Source: Octadecabacter temperatus
GTDB lineage: Bacteria > Pseudomonadota > Alphaproteobacteria > Rhodobacterales > Rhodobacteraceae
NCBI RefSeq assembly: GCF_001187845.1
Contig: NZ_CP012160.1
Location: forward strand, 1,674,001-1,738,000
Direction of reading: 5' to 3'
DNA: 64,000 nucleotides
Under the pieces are notes generated by a model, which was given only the letters and a program-made list of their open reading frames with translations, was not told the DNA's origin and searched no databases. Below, one piece after another: positions 20,747-30,395 of the stretch (position 1 is its first letter; each line of letters begins with the position of its first letter). A program made the position numbers and the translations under genes.

Positions 20747-20831
20747 ATCAGACTTCTATGTCAAAGGGTTGTGCAGGGTCTAACCTATCCCTGTAGGCTG
20801 GGCAATCGGCCCGCTTCCCTAATCCTTAGCC

Positions 20832-23363
20832 CTAATACAAACCACCCGAAGACAACGACCCGAAAGACGCGTTTGAGTTAATGGTCGCCGTCTCACCAGT
20901 TGATGTCGTTACGCTAACGGCCGCTGGTGGACGTACTTCGTCAAACAACGGCAAATCGGCCGCCATCGCGAAACCACCGTCAAACGTGATACCAAACACT
21001 GGCTCTTCATCTTCGCGGAAACATTCGCGCACAACGTTGTCGCCGCTTGCCCCTTCTGGAAGGCGTGCACCGGTAAAGCGGTCAATATTAATGAACAGAC
21101 ATTCTTCGGGCGCACGAAACGATCCACCGCCGTACTCATTGATGGCAGTACGCATAAAGCTGTTAAACACCGGACCGCAAAGGCCGCCACCAGACGCCCC
21201 GCGCCCAAGGGAGCGCGGCGTATCAAAGCCAATGTAGCAACCAGCCACGATGTTGGAACTGAAGCCAACGAACCAAACGTCCTTGGCATCGTTCGTCGTA
21301 CCTGTCTTACCAGCGATCGGCACCGATAGGTTAATGGAAGAACGCGCCGTACCGCGTTGTACAACACCTTCCATCATCGACGTCAGCTGATAGGCCGTTA
21401 CCGCGTTCATCACGCGTTCACGGTCAGATGCAATGCGCGGACCACGGCCCTGTTCAAGGGTCGCATCCAGACATTCAGCACAGACGCGTTGATCATGGCG
21501 ATAGATCGTGTTTCCGTAACGGTCTTGAACACGGTCAACCAAGGTTGGCTCAACCCGCTCACCACCGTTGGCGAACATCGCATAGGCTGCCACGAGCTTA
21601 TACAGCTGTGTTTCTTCAGAACCTAACGACGCTGAAAGGTAGGCATTCATCCGGTCATAGACGCCGAACCGTTCAGCGTATTCCGCAATGGTGCGCATCC
21701 CGACCTCTTGCGCCAAACGCACGGTCATAACGTTGCGAGATTGCTCAATCCCGGTGCGCAATGGCGTTGGGCCATAAAAGCGATCAGATGCGTTCATCGG
21801 GCGCCAAACTTCGCCACCCGCCACAACTTCAATCGGCGCATCCACAACAATCGTCGCAGGCGTATAGCCGGAATCGAGCGCTGCCGCGAAAACGAACGGC
21901 TTAAACGCCGAACCAGGCTGGCGCTCGGCATAGGCGCGGTTCAATTCGGAAATCGCAATCTCGTAGCCGAAACCACCCTGCATCGCCAAAACGCGCCCCG
22001 TGTTCACGTCCATTGCCATGAACGCACCCTGCACTTCTGGTACTTGGCGTAGCGTCCAGCGAATGAAATCGCCTTCACCGTTGTCACCCGTCATCATACG
22101 GCGCACGTGCACAATATCGCCGGCCGAGAAATTGTCAGCAAACCCACCACGCATCCATTCGATATCGCGGCGTGGGATGATCGGTTCTTCGTCGCCGATC
22201 TCCCAACCTTCAATACCCATGCGCATCTGGTTTTCACCAACTTCAAGTACAACAGCAGGGTACCATTGGTTTTCCAGTGTCACCGTGCGGATGACCGACG
22301 CGTTGCGCAGGTTGGCGCGCCATGTTTCTTCGTCCGTCAGCATTTCAACCGGCAGCGTAAGGCCAGTGCCCCGCCATCGCCCAATCCCACGGTCATAGCT
22401 TTCTAACTGACGCTGCAACGCATCACGTGCCGCGTCTTGCAGGCTTTCATCCACTGTCGCACGGATCGAAAGACCGGCAGAGTTCATTTCATAATCAGGA
22501 AACAACCCTTCAACTTCGTTCACGATAGCAGCGGTGAAGTAGTCGCGTGGTGGGCGTTCAGAACGGGCGCTCGGGAAGTCGCCATTTTGTACGGTGCGAA
22601 TTGGATCGGCCAATGCAATCGCGAGCTCGTTTTCGTCGATATAGCCGTTTTCAAACATCTCTTCGAGGATGAAGTCACGGCGCTCAAGCGCGGCTTCACG
22701 GTTGCGCACAGGGTGATAGCTATAGGGCGCTTTCGGGTGCACCGCGAGGAATGCAGCCTCAGCGGGGGACAATTCAGACAACGGCTTATTGAAGTAAGAC
22801 CTCGCCGCAGCCGTCACCCCAAAGGAACGAACACCAAGGTCGATCTCATTCAAATAAAGCTCAAGGATGCCCTCTTTGCCCAAAGTTTCTTCAATACGTG
22901 GCGCAAGAATGATCTCTTGGATCTTACGCTCAACACGGCGCGAGCCATCGAGTAGGAAGTTCTTAGCAACCTGCTGTGTAATCGTCGACGCACCGCGCAG
23001 GTTTTCACCACGGCTAACCACGGCCTCAACCAAAGCAGCACCAATACCGCGCAGATCGTAACCGTCATGGGTGTAAAAGTTCTTATCCTCAGCGGAAATA
23101 AACGCCTGCTTTACGATATCAGGAATTTCAGCTGCCGGCGTAAACAGACGGCGCTCTTCGGCGAATTCATCAATCACTTGCCCTTCGCCGGAATACACAC
23201 GGCTGATGGTTTTCGGCTGATAGTTCGCCAAAGTTTCGTAGGTCGGCAAGTTGCGCCCATACATGTAGAAAATTGCACCCAGCGTCAGGGCTGCCATGCC
23301 CGCGCCAAGCGTGAGCATCGAAAAGATGCCGCCAAAGAACGAGAAGATGAATCGCAAGACCAT
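20832..23363 (-). CDS. mrcA: Penicillin-binding protein 1A (bifunctional)
   Basis: Class A PBP of 843 residues that polymerises glycan strands and cross-links peptides. A membrane anchor occupies about residues 8-34. The GT51 glycosyltransferase has its catalytic glutamate E92 in SAEDKNFY and the segment ASTITQQVAKN. An OB-like insert follows at about 300-430. The transpeptidase has S485 (SAFK), SRN, and K686 (KTGT). It lies in the amidase - PBP1A - prfB order common in alphaproteobacteria, except that a methyltransferase on the other strand separates it from the amidase. Confidence 0.95.
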   Translation of the reverse strand: MVLRFIFSFFGGIFSMLTLGAGMAALTLGAIFYMYGRNLPTYETLANYQPKTISRVYSGEGQVIDEFAEERRLFTPAAEIPDIVKQAFISAEDKNFYTHDGYDLRGIGAALVEAVVSRGENLRGASTITQQVAKNFLLDGSRRVERKIQEIILAPRIEETLGKEGILELYLNEIDLGVRSFGVTAAARSYFNKPLSELSPAEAAFLAVHPKAPYSYHPVRNREAALERRDFILEEMFENGYIDENELAIALADPIRTVQNGDFPSARSERPPRDYFTAAIVNEVEGLFPDYEMNSAGLSIRATVDESLQDAARDALQRQLESYDRGIGRWRGTGLTLPVEMLTDEETWRANLRNASVIRTVTLENQWYPAVVLEVGENQMRMGIEGWEIGDEEPIIPRRDIEWMRGGFADNFSAGDIVHVRRMMTGDNGEGDFIRWTLRQVPEVQGAFMAMDVNTGRVLAMQGGFGYEIAISELNRAYAERQPGSAFKPFVFAAALDSGYTPATIVVDAPIEVVAGGEVWRPMNASDRFYGPTPLRTGIEQSRNVMTVRLAQEVGMRTIAEYAERFGVYDRMNAYLSASLGSEETQLYKLVAAYAMFANGGERVEPTLVDRVQDRYGNTIYRHDQRVCAECLDATLEQGRGPRIASDRERVMNAVTAYQLTSMMEGVVQRGTARSSINLSVPIAGKTGTTNDAKDVWFVGFSSNIVAGCYIGFDTPRSLGRGASGGGLCGPVFNSFMRTAINEYGGGSFRAPEECLFINIDRFTGARLPEGASGDNVVRECFREDEEPVFGITFDGGFAMAADLPLFDEVRPPAAVSVTTSTGETATINSNASFGSLSSGGLY

Positions 23364-23520
23364 GTAGTAGACCGCCCCTTGGTAGAATTGCCCTGCTTAT
23401 AGGCAGAATGCATCTTGGCGTCAAAAGGCCAAACACCCATTCTGGCCAATTCCCGCCGGTTACATTGGGGTAACCTGAAACGCCCTTGTGCGCCCCGCCC
23501 TGACAGCCCACACCGTATCC

Positions 23521-24144
23521 ATGACAACCTTCACAACACCCGCCGACATCCTGCCAACGTATGAACGTGAAGCGGCTGATTTTCAGGCAGTGCGCAACAA
23601 GTCTTTGTTCGAAAAATCGAACCTAGACAGGATGTTAGGCATTACCCCACGCAATGTCGCGCAGCGTAGATTGCTTGATTTGGGCTGTGGTCCCGGCGCG
23701 CCGATTGCGACCTACCTGACAGATCGCGGGCTTGCCGTAACGGGTGTAGATGGAGCGGCCACAATGGTCGAACTCTTTGCGGCGACCCTGCCAAACGCCC
23801 GCGCCATTCACGCGGATATGAGAACCCTTGATCTAGGCGAGAGTTTCGACGCCATTCTTGCGTGGAACAGCTTCTTCCATCTCGACCAAGACGCGCAGCG
23901 CGCCATGTTCCCGATCTTTGCCGCGCACGCAGCACCAAACGCCGCGTTGATGTTCACATCCGGCACGTCAGACGGCGAAGTTTGGGGCCATGCGGTGAAA
24001 GAACAGGTCTACCATTCCAGCTTGGCCCCCGATGAATATCGCGCCCTTCTGATCGCCAATGGCTTCAAGGTCATTAGCTTTCGCGCCGAAGACCCGAACT
24101 GTCAGGGCCATAGCATTTGGTTAGCGCGGTTTACTGGCGGATAA
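23521..24144 (+). CDS. Class I SAM-dependent methyltransferase
   Basis: A 207-residue single-domain methyltransferase. Motif I is LLDLGCGPGAPIATYL (about residues 47-62), followed by VTGVDGAATMVELF and the motif IV region FDAILAWNSFFHL. The substrate is unknown. ATG 23521 fits the domain boundary, though no strong ribosome-binding site is visible. Its 3' end overlaps the convergent amidase gene by 14 bases. It sits alone on the plus strand between two cell-wall genes and looks like an insertion into that block. Confidence 0.85.
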   Translation: MTTFTTPADILPTYEREAADFQAVRNKSLFEKSNLDRMLGITPRNVAQRRLLDLGCGPGAPIATYLTDRGLAVTGVDGAATMVELFAATLPNARAIHADMRTLDLGESFDAILAWNSFFHLDQDAQRAMFPIFAAHAAPNAALMFTSGTSDGEVWGHAVKEQVYHSSLAPDEYRALLIANGFKVISFRAEDPNCQGHSIWLARFTGG

Positions 24145-25360
24145 GGGGCTTTAGCGCGGCTTCTTCAATCGCCCAACGTCCAACGGCCAAGGTTACCGCA
24201 GCAACAATCGGTGCGCGTCCCTGTGCTGTCGTGAGACGCGCACGATCATCAGGGTTAGACAAAAATCCAACCTCCAAAAGGATCGACGGAAAATCCGCCG
24301 CATTCAAAACGGCCAGCTCCGCTTCACGACGCGGGCGCGAATTCAAAACGGCGCCCGTATCACGCATTGCAGTAACCAGTTGATCTGCAAATCGTTCTCC
24401 GGATGCGGCGGTTTCAACACGCACAAGGTCCTGCAACACCATAGCCACCTCGTCGCCCTGCCCGCTTAGATCGACACCGGCCAGCAGATCCCCGCTTTCA
24501 TGGCGCTCCGCCATGCGTTGGGACGCTTCTTCGGCGGCTTTACTTGTAAGTGTGTAAACAGACGCGCCCGTTGCCTGAATGCCTTCTAAGGCATCCGCAT
24601 GAAGTGAAATAAACAAATCAGCGCCCGATCCACGCGCCAATGTAAGGCGTTCTTGCAATGGCACAAACGTATCATCCGCGCGGGTCACTGCAGGCTGCAC
24701 GCCTTCAATTCGGCCCAATGCCGCCGCAAGCTCCAATCCCAAAGCCAGCATGACATCAGCCTCATGCACGTCACCGACATCCGCGCCGGGGTCAATTCCG
24801 CCGTGGCCAGGGTCAATCACAATAACCAATGGGCCATCATCGTCTTGCGGTGCAGCCGTCGCTGGATCAGCCGCCATTAGAAACGCCCAATCAGGATCAT
24901 TGGGTGCGCCGGATGCGGCAATAAATTCGTCAACAGACGTGCTTTTCAACACCAAGCTGATTTGCGCTGTGCCGTCAACATCGTCCACCCGCATCCCCGC
25001 TTCATCAATTTGCACAGGGTCCGTCAAATCCAAGATCATGCGCGACCAACCGGGCCGCAGCCCGCCAAACCGCGCACCGGAAATCCAGTCGCTTTGGGTG
25101 AATGCCTCTGCGTCAGCACCACGAAAATCAACTTCACGGAAATCCATGACCAATCGCATCGGATCATCCAGCGTAAATACGCGGTACGGCACGGGTTGGG
25201 ACAAAAACAACTCAACCCCCGCGTGGCGAAATCCATCGTCCGCACCCGATTGGGTCACATCCAACCGCGCCAACGCAGAAAACTCCTGTGCGCCAACCAC
25301 AGAGCCCAGCACAGTCAACGACGCGCAAACCGCGGCCTTCATTTTGGCGAAAAAACTCAA
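24131..25360 (-). CDS. N-acetylmuramoyl-L-alanine amidase (AmiC type)
   Basis: Periplasmic zinc amidase that cleaves peptide stems from peptidoglycan. Of 409 residues, 1-24 look like a signal peptide, about 35-130 form an AMIN domain for septal targeting, and about 185-395 form the Amidase_3 domain. Zinc ligands appear in DPGHGGIDPGA, HEADVMLALG and ISLHADA. Two starts are possible: TTG 25360, overlapping the aminotransferase stop with AAGGG seven bases upstream, or ATG 25342, which gives a neater signal peptide but has no site. Septal cell separation is the family role. Confidence 0.9.
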   Translation of the reverse strand: MSFFAKMKAAVCASLTVLGSVVGAQEFSALARLDVTQSGADDGFRHAGVELFLSQPVPYRVFTLDDPMRLVMDFREVDFRGADAEAFTQSDWISGARFGGLRPGWSRMILDLTDPVQIDEAGMRVDDVDGTAQISLVLKSTSVDEFIAASGAPNDPDWAFLMAADPATAAPQDDDGPLVIVIDPGHGGIDPGADVGDVHEADVMLALGLELAAALGRIEGVQPAVTRADDTFVPLQERLTLARGSGADLFISLHADALEGIQATGASVYTLTSKAAEEASQRMAERHESGDLLAGVDLSGQGDEVAMVLQDLVRVETAASGERFADQLVTAMRDTGAVLNSRPRREAELAVLNAADFPSILLEVGFLSNPDDRARLTTAQGRAPIVAAVTLAVGRWAIEEAALKPLIRQ

Positions 25361-26511
25361 AGCATCGCCCTTAACTCATCCATGAACGTCGCCAACCGGA
25401 CAAGCCCCTCACGAATATCTTCTGTTGAACGCGCATAAGACAACCGGACCCATTTATGTCCCTCAACCGGATCAAAATCGAGGCCAGGTGTAATCGCAAC
25501 ACCAGCCTTATCAAGGACTTCTCGGCAAAACTTAAGGCTGTCATCCGTGTAATCCGACACATCGACATAAACGTAAAACGCCCCGTCAGGTGGTGCGAAC
25601 TTGTCCAATCCCGCTTTGGGGAGTTCCGCCAACATCAACGCACGATTGGCGCGATACACATCGACGTTCAAATCCAGTTCCGGCGCACAGTCCATGGCAT
25701 GCAGCGCCAACCGTTGGGACGCATGGGACGGGCAAATGAACATGTTTTGCGCAAGGCGTTCGATCTTGCGAACATGGTCTTGCGGCACGACCATCCACCC
25801 CACGCGCCACCCCGTCATTGAGAAGTACTTTGAGAACGAGTTGATAACATAGACCTCGTCCGTCACCTCAAGCGCGCTTACCGCGCGGCCCTCGTATCCC
25901 AATCCATGATAGATTTCATCGCTGATAAATGCCGCGCCCGTCGCCTCACATGCCCTAGCCAGCGCGCGCATAGCATCGATATCAAGCATCGTACCTGTCG
26001 GGTTGGCTGGCGATGCGACAATCAAACCTGCTAAGTCATGTGCTGCCACATCAGCAGCGACAGGCTGCATCCGCGCCTCCAGCGTTGTTGGCATGTCTAC
26101 CGGAACCAAATCCAACGCCTTCAAAATCTGGCGATAAGACGGATAGCACGGCGCACCAAGACCGACGCGTTCGCCCGTGTCGAATAACGCCGAGAACGCC
26201 AATAAAAACGCACCAGACGCGCCCGCCGTAATAACAATCCGCTCAGGGTCCAGCTCCAAGTCATACCATTCGCAGTAATGCTGCGCGATCCGCGCGCGCA
26301 ATTCCGGCAACCCAAGCCCGACAGTATACCCCAGCGGATCCCCCGCCATATCAGCGGACAATCGCTCAATCGCGGCCCGCGGCGCTCCGGTTCCCGGCTG
26401 CCCCACTTCCATGTGGATAATATGGCGCCCTGCGGCCTCTGCTGCGCGCGCTTGCTCCATCACATCCATCACGATGAAGGGATCAACCTCGCCCCGTCTT
26501 GAGTTTCGCAT
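25357..26511 (-). CDS. Class I/II PLP aminotransferase
   Basis: Fold-type I aminotransferase of 384 residues, related to the aspartate/alanine aminotransferases. The PLP lysine is K228 in NSFSKYFSMTGWR; the substrate-arginine region is KWVRLSYARS near the C-terminus, and ASPANPTG lies at about 166-173. The specific amino acid cannot be read from sequence. The stop overlaps the TTG candidate start of the amidase, so the two are probably one transcript, although their functions look unrelated. Confidence 0.88.
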   Translation of the reverse strand: MRNSRRGEVDPFIVMDVMEQARAAEAAGRHIIHMEVGQPGTGAPRAAIERLSADMAGDPLGYTVGLGLPELRARIAQHYCEWYDLELDPERIVITAGASGAFLLAFSALFDTGERVGLGAPCYPSYRQILKALDLVPVDMPTTLEARMQPVAADVAAHDLAGLIVASPANPTGTMLDIDAMRALARACEATGAAFISDEIYHGLGYEGRAVSALEVTDEVYVINSFSKYFSMTGWRVGWMVVPQDHVRKIERLAQNMFICPSHASQRLALHAMDCAPELDLNVDVYRANRALMLAELPKAGLDKFAPPDGAFYVYVDVSDYTDDSLKFCREVLDKAGVAITPGLDFDPVEGHKWVRLSYARSTEDIREGLVRLATFMDELRAML

Positions 26512-26568
26512 GCTGCCCGCCCTATTCTTCTTTGAACCCTGTTTGCCCTGTCCAGCCGGAGCCCGTCA

Positions 26569-27888
26569 ATGCGCCTCTCGATCTTGTCTCTCTGTCTAGG
26601 CTTTTGCCTGACGTTTATCAGCGCGGCAAAACCCGCACACGCCGTGAGCTTAATCCGCGACGCAGACATCGAACACAGTTTAGATCAGCTGGCTGCCCCC
26701 ATTCTGCGTGCTGCGGGGCTGAACCCCAACAACGTGCGTATTTTGGTGGTGAATGACAGCGGGCTGAATGCCTTTGTCATCAATAACCGCGCGATCTTTA
26801 TTCATTCGGGGCTTTTGCAGCGCGTCACGTCAGCAGCCCAACTGCAGTCCATTATCGCCCATGAAACGGCCCATATCGCCAATGGCCATATCTCTCGACG
26901 TCTGACGAACCTGCGCGGTTCAAGCAGTGCGGCTGGATTTGGCCTAGCTCTGGCCCTCGCTGTAGCATTGGCCTCAGACAATCCAGCTGCAGCAGGCGGC
27001 ATCGCGGCTGGGGCAGCCGGGTCTGCGCAAAGACAGTTTTTCGCCCATACCCGTGCAGAAGAATCCTCAGCCGATCAATCCAGCATCCGCTTTATGCTGC
27101 GTGCTGGAATTGACCCTGCCGCCTCAATCGAAGTGCTTGAGATTTTCCGCGGGCAAGAGGCATTGTCCGTTTCACGCCAAGATCCTTACGCCCGTACTCA
27201 CCCCCTTACCAATGATCGCATCCGTGCCTTGCGTGGACTTGTCGCCGCCAACCCCGGTGCAGCCGAAGCCAATGCAAACGCCGATTTTTGGTTTGCCCGT
27301 GCGCAAGGCAAACTGAGCGCGTTTGTTCAAAACCCTGGTTGGACCCTGCGCCGTGTGCGCAATGACGACAGCCCCATTGGTGTGATGCGCCGCGCGGTAG
27401 CCTATCACCGCCAAGCCGATGCGAACCGTGCGATCCGTGAAATGCAAACCCTACTCGCCCAATATCCAAACGATGCCTATTGGTACGAACTTTACGGGCA
27501 AATCTTGCTCGAAAGCCGCCAACCGGGTCCAGCGGTTCAAGCCTACCAAAACGCGGTGTCCCTAAACGGGAACGAACCACTGATCCTTGCGGGCTACGGT
27601 CGTGCGTTATTGGCGTTGGACACCGCTGACGGGAACGCCCGCGCTGTGCGTGCTTTAGAACGATCCCGCGCGCTGGACGGGCAGTCATCAAGCACTTTGC
27701 GGGACTTGGGCCAAGCCTATGCGCGCTCCGGTCAACCTGGCCTTGCGTCTCTCGCCACGGCCGAGCGCTATGCCCTTCAGGGCCGCATAGATGACGCGAT
27801 TGTGCATGCCACGCGTGCGTCAGATCGCCTACCGCGCGGTTCCGCCCCTTGGCAGCGCGCGCAAGACGTGCTTTCTGCTGCACAATAG
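26569..27888 (+). CDS. Periplasmic M48 metalloprotease with TPR (BepA-like)
   Basis: A 439-residue exported protease. Residues 1-25 form a signal peptide ending AHA. The zinc motif is H98-E99-T-A-H102, with the third ligand E165 in EESSAD. The C-terminal half (about 290-435) is helical with TPR-like repeats. The family model is BepA, which degrades stalled outer-membrane beta-barrel proteins and assists LptD assembly; a similar envelope quality-control role is inferred. GGAG lies seven bases before ATG 26569. The DsbA-like gene follows 19 bases later, suggesting a periplasmic folding operon. Confidence 0.88.
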   Translation: MRLSILSLCLGFCLTFISAAKPAHAVSLIRDADIEHSLDQLAAPILRAAGLNPNNVRILVVNDSGLNAFVINNRAIFIHSGLLQRVTSAAQLQSIIAHETAHIANGHISRRLTNLRGSSSAAGFGLALALAVALASDNPAAAGGIAAGAAGSAQRQFFAHTRAEESSADQSSIRFMLRAGIDPAASIEVLEIFRGQEALSVSRQDPYARTHPLTNDRIRALRGLVAANPGAAEANANADFWFARAQGKLSAFVQNPGWTLRRVRNDDSPIGVMRRAVAYHRQADANRAIREMQTLLAQYPNDAYWYELYGQILLESRQPGPAVQAYQNAVSLNGNEPLILAGYGRALLALDTADGNARAVRALERSRALDGQSSSTLRDLGQAYARSGQPGLASLATAERYALQGRIDDAIVHATRASDRLPRGSAPWQRAQDVLSAAQ

Positions 27889-27907
27889 TATTTTGACGGA
27901 GTTTCCA

Positions 27908-28648
27908 ATGCGCCTCACATCCACTTTCGCCGCCTTGATGATGACAGCATCCAGCGTTTTTGCCCAAGACACGATGTCTGATTCCGAGCGCACCGAATTC
28001 CGCGCCGAAGTCCGCGCCTATCTTTTGGAAAACCCCGAGGTCCTGATGGAAGCCATCGCCGTTTTGGAAACCCGTCAGGCACAGGCCGAAGTCCTGCGTG
28101 ACGACCAACTGGTTGCCACGAACATGACCGCACTTGTTGATGACGGGTTCTCTTATGTGGGCGGTAACCCTGATGGCGACGTTACGATTATTGAGTTCAC
28201 TGACTACCGCTGTGGGTTCTGCCGTCGTGCGCACCCAGAAGTTGCCGAACTGATCGAAACTGACGGCAATATTCGCATCATCACAAAAGAATTCCCGATC
28301 TTGGGCGAGCAATCAGTCATCGCATCGCAGTTCGCTGTCGCGACCAAGATCGTCGCGGGCGACGAGGCTTACAAACTTGTCTCTGACGCTCTGATCAATA
28401 TGCGCTCTGACGTGACCCCTGCCAGCCTGTCCGCACTTGCCTCTGCGTTTGATCTGGACGGTGATGCGATCATGGCCGAAATGGAAAGCGATGCAGTACG
28501 TGAAGTTCTCGCCAACAACCGCGCACTGGGTGATCGCATGCAAATCTCGGGCACACCAACATTCGTATTCGGTGAACAACTGGTGCGCGGCTATGTCGAC
28601 CTTGCTCAAATGCGCAAGATCATCTCCGAAGAACGCGAAGACAGTTAA
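27908..28648 (+). CDS. DsbA-family thiol-disulfide oxidoreductase
   Basis: Exported thioredoxin-fold protein, 246 residues, with a signal peptide at about 1-20 (ending FAQ). The active site is C102-G-F-C105 in DYRCGFCRRAH, and the cis-proline loop ISGTPTFVFGEQ follows near residue 218. A helical N-terminal extension (about 23-75) resembles the ScsC/Com1 type, so it may be an isomerase or a copper-stress thiol protein rather than classical DsbA. GGAG precedes ATG 27908. Its stop codon abuts the stop of the next, convergent gene with no spacer. Confidence 0.85.
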   Translation: MRLTSTFAALMMTASSVFAQDTMSDSERTEFRAEVRAYLLENPEVLMEAIAVLETRQAQAEVLRDDQLVATNMTALVDDGFSYVGGNPDGDVTIIEFTDYRCGFCRRAHPEVAELIETDGNIRIITKEFPILGEQSVIASQFAVATKIVAGDEAYKLVSDALINMRSDVTPASLSALASAFDLDGDAIMAEMESDAVREVLANNRALGDRMQISGTPTFVFGEQLVRGYVDLAQMRKIISEEREDS

Positions 28649-29029
28649 CTATAGGCACCCTTGGTGCATATAGCCTTCCATTTCAAAGACTTGCCCGTCA
28701 CGTTGCTGCCAACGCAATGACACCCGTGTGGAACAACCAAAAATGAACCGCGCGACGCCCCTACTTGCATAGCGCGATCCATCGCCCGTCGGCGTCGTTT
28801 GACCACGATCATCTGACACCATCGAAAAGCGTTCAGCGTCGAGTATCTCATTCAGAACCCCAACCGGTGTTCCGTCGGGAAATCGCTCCGCAACACGTTC
28901 CTTTAAGACCACTTCGGCGTCTTGATTGTTCCAAGGCAACCCGCCCGAAATCTCACGCCCTTGCGCGCTCACATAAGACCCAAGGCCGATCGCAATCAAA
29001 GCAACCACGAATACCAATAACTTTTTCAT
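28649..29029 (-). CDS. Hypothetical exported protein
   Basis: I do not recognise this 126-residue protein. It begins with a signal peptide or membrane anchor (MKKLLVFVVALIAIGLGSY) and has two cysteines, C102 in IFGCSTR and C125 near the end. The cysteines could form a disulfide in the periplasm, where the adjacent convergent DsbA-like protein acts. ATG 29029 is supported by GGAG seven bases upstream. Its stop directly abuts that of the DsbA-like gene. Confidence 0.65.
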   Translation of the reverse strand: MKKLLVFVVALIAIGLGSYVSAQGREISGGLPWNNQDAEVVLKERVAERFPDGTPVGVLNEILDAERFSMVSDDRGQTTPTGDGSRYASRGVARFIFGCSTRVSLRWQQRDGQVFEMEGYMHQGCL

Positions 29030-29108
29030 CGCCACACTCCACCATGAACAATGTTCACAATATGGAATGAGTCACAAACCCAAAGACAGGAAATCCATAC
29101 CCCAGTCA

Positions 29109-29133
29109 CTTTGCTTTTGTTTTAGAAATATCC
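29109..29133 (-). repeat. Dispersed intergenic motif, copy B
   Basis: Minus-strand GGATATTTCTAAAACAAAAG then CAAAG, about 60 bases downstream of the ispG stop and after a small hairpin (arms 29169..29174 and 29178..29183). It is a diverged relative of the elements at 19524 and 51169. Confidence 0.35.
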
Positions 29134-29190
29134 CTGTCGGTCTGGCGGGCTGGCCCCCAGCGTGTCGGATTGGCGAAGCCAATTCGATCC

Positions 29191-30312
29191 TTAACCCTCT
29201 GCCTCTGCCGCCGCGTCCAGCTCAGCCGCTTTCGCCTCTACCTGCTCAACGATGTGCTCAACCATCTCGTCATTGCTCAACTTGTGGGATTGCTTGCCTG
29301 CAAGATAAACCATGCCTGCCCCATTGCCGCCGCCGGTAAACCCAACGTCCGTCATCAGCGCTTCACCAGGTCCGTTCACAACGCAGCCGATGATGCTCAG
29401 GCTCATTGGTGTCTTGATATGCTCAAGCCGTTTTTCCAGCTTCTCAACTGTCTTTATCACGTCAAAACCCTGCCGTGCGCAGCTAGGACAGGAAATGATA
29501 TTCACACCGCGGTGACGCAACCCAAGGGATTTAAGGATTTCATATCCGACTTTAACTTCTTCAACTGGATCAGCAGAAAGTGACACGCGGATCGTGTCGC
29601 CAATCCCAGCCCACAACAGGCTACCCATGCCGATGGATGATTTGATCGTGCCGCTCGTCAACCCGCCAGCCTCGGTAATACCAAGGTGGATAGGCGCATC
29701 TGTGGCTTCGGCTAGCTGTTGGTATGCAGCGGCCGCCATGAACACATCGGACGCTTTACAGCTTATCTTGAATTCATGGAAATCATTGTCTTGCAGGATT
29801 TTGATGTGATCGAGGCCGCTTTCCACCATCGCATCAGGGCAAGGTTCGCCATATTTATCAAGCAGATGCTTTTCCAGTGACCCCGCGTTTACACCGATAC
29901 GGATAGAACAGTTATTGTCCTTGGCCGCCTTGATCACTTCACGCACGCGCTCAGGCGATCCGATATTTCCAGGGTTGATGCGCAGACACGCCGCCCCCGC
30001 TTCGGCCGCTTCGATGCCGCGCTTATAGTGGAAATGAATGTCGGCCACGATCGGCACTGGACTGCGCGCGCAAATCTCTTTCATTGCGGCGCTGCTGTCC
30101 TCGTCGGGCACGGACACGCGCACGATATCAACACCAGCGTCCACACAGCGGTTGATCTGCGCCAGAGTACCCTCAACATCCGGTGTCAGCGTATTGGTCA
30201 TCGTTTGCACCGTGATCGGCGCGCCGCCCCCTACTGGGACGTTCCCCACCATAATCTGGCGGCTTTCACGACGATAGATATTTCGCCACGGGCGGATATG
30301 GTTCAGCGACAT
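29191..30312 (-). CDS. ispG: 4-hydroxy-3-methylbut-2-enyl diphosphate synthase
   Basis: Fe-S enzyme of the non-mevalonate isoprenoid pathway that converts MEcPP to HMBPP; 373 residues. The [4Fe-4S] ligands lie in [11 protein letters not shown] and [10 protein letters not shown] in the C-terminal domain, and the TIM-barrel N-terminus shows [27 protein letters not shown] precedes the ATG. It follows the RodZ-like gene by 83 bases on the same strand, an arrangement that recurs in many proteobacteria. Confidence 0.96.
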   Translation of the reverse strand: MSLNHIRPWRNIYRRESRQIMVGNVPVGGGAPITVQTMTNTLTPDVEGTLAQINRCVDAGVDIVRVSVPDEDSSAAMKEICARSPVPIVADIHFHYKRGIEAAEAGAACLRINPGNIGSPERVREVIKAAKDNNCSIRIGVNAGSLEKHLLDKYGEPCPDAMVESGLDHIKILQDNDFHEFKISCKASDVFMAAAAYQQLAEATDAPIHLGITEAGGLTSGTIKSSIGMGSLLWAGIGDTIRVSLSADPVEEVKVGYEILKSLGLRHRGVNIISCPSCARQGFDVIKTVEKLEKRLEHIKTPMSLSIIGCVVNGPGEALMTDVGFTGGGNGAGMVYLAGKQSHKLSNDEMVEHIVEQVEAKAAELDAAAEAEG

Positions 30313-30395
30313 CAGATCACCTGTCAGGATACGTTAGGCATTACCTATCCCTCGCACGTCGTACGAACAACGGGCTGCGACAGTTTGTTTCGGGA

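Noticed and set aside
27206..28312. A 368-codon minus-strand open frame
   Set aside because: It lies opposite the M48 protease and DsbA-like genes, which show intact catalytic motifs; the reverse frame has no recognisable domain.
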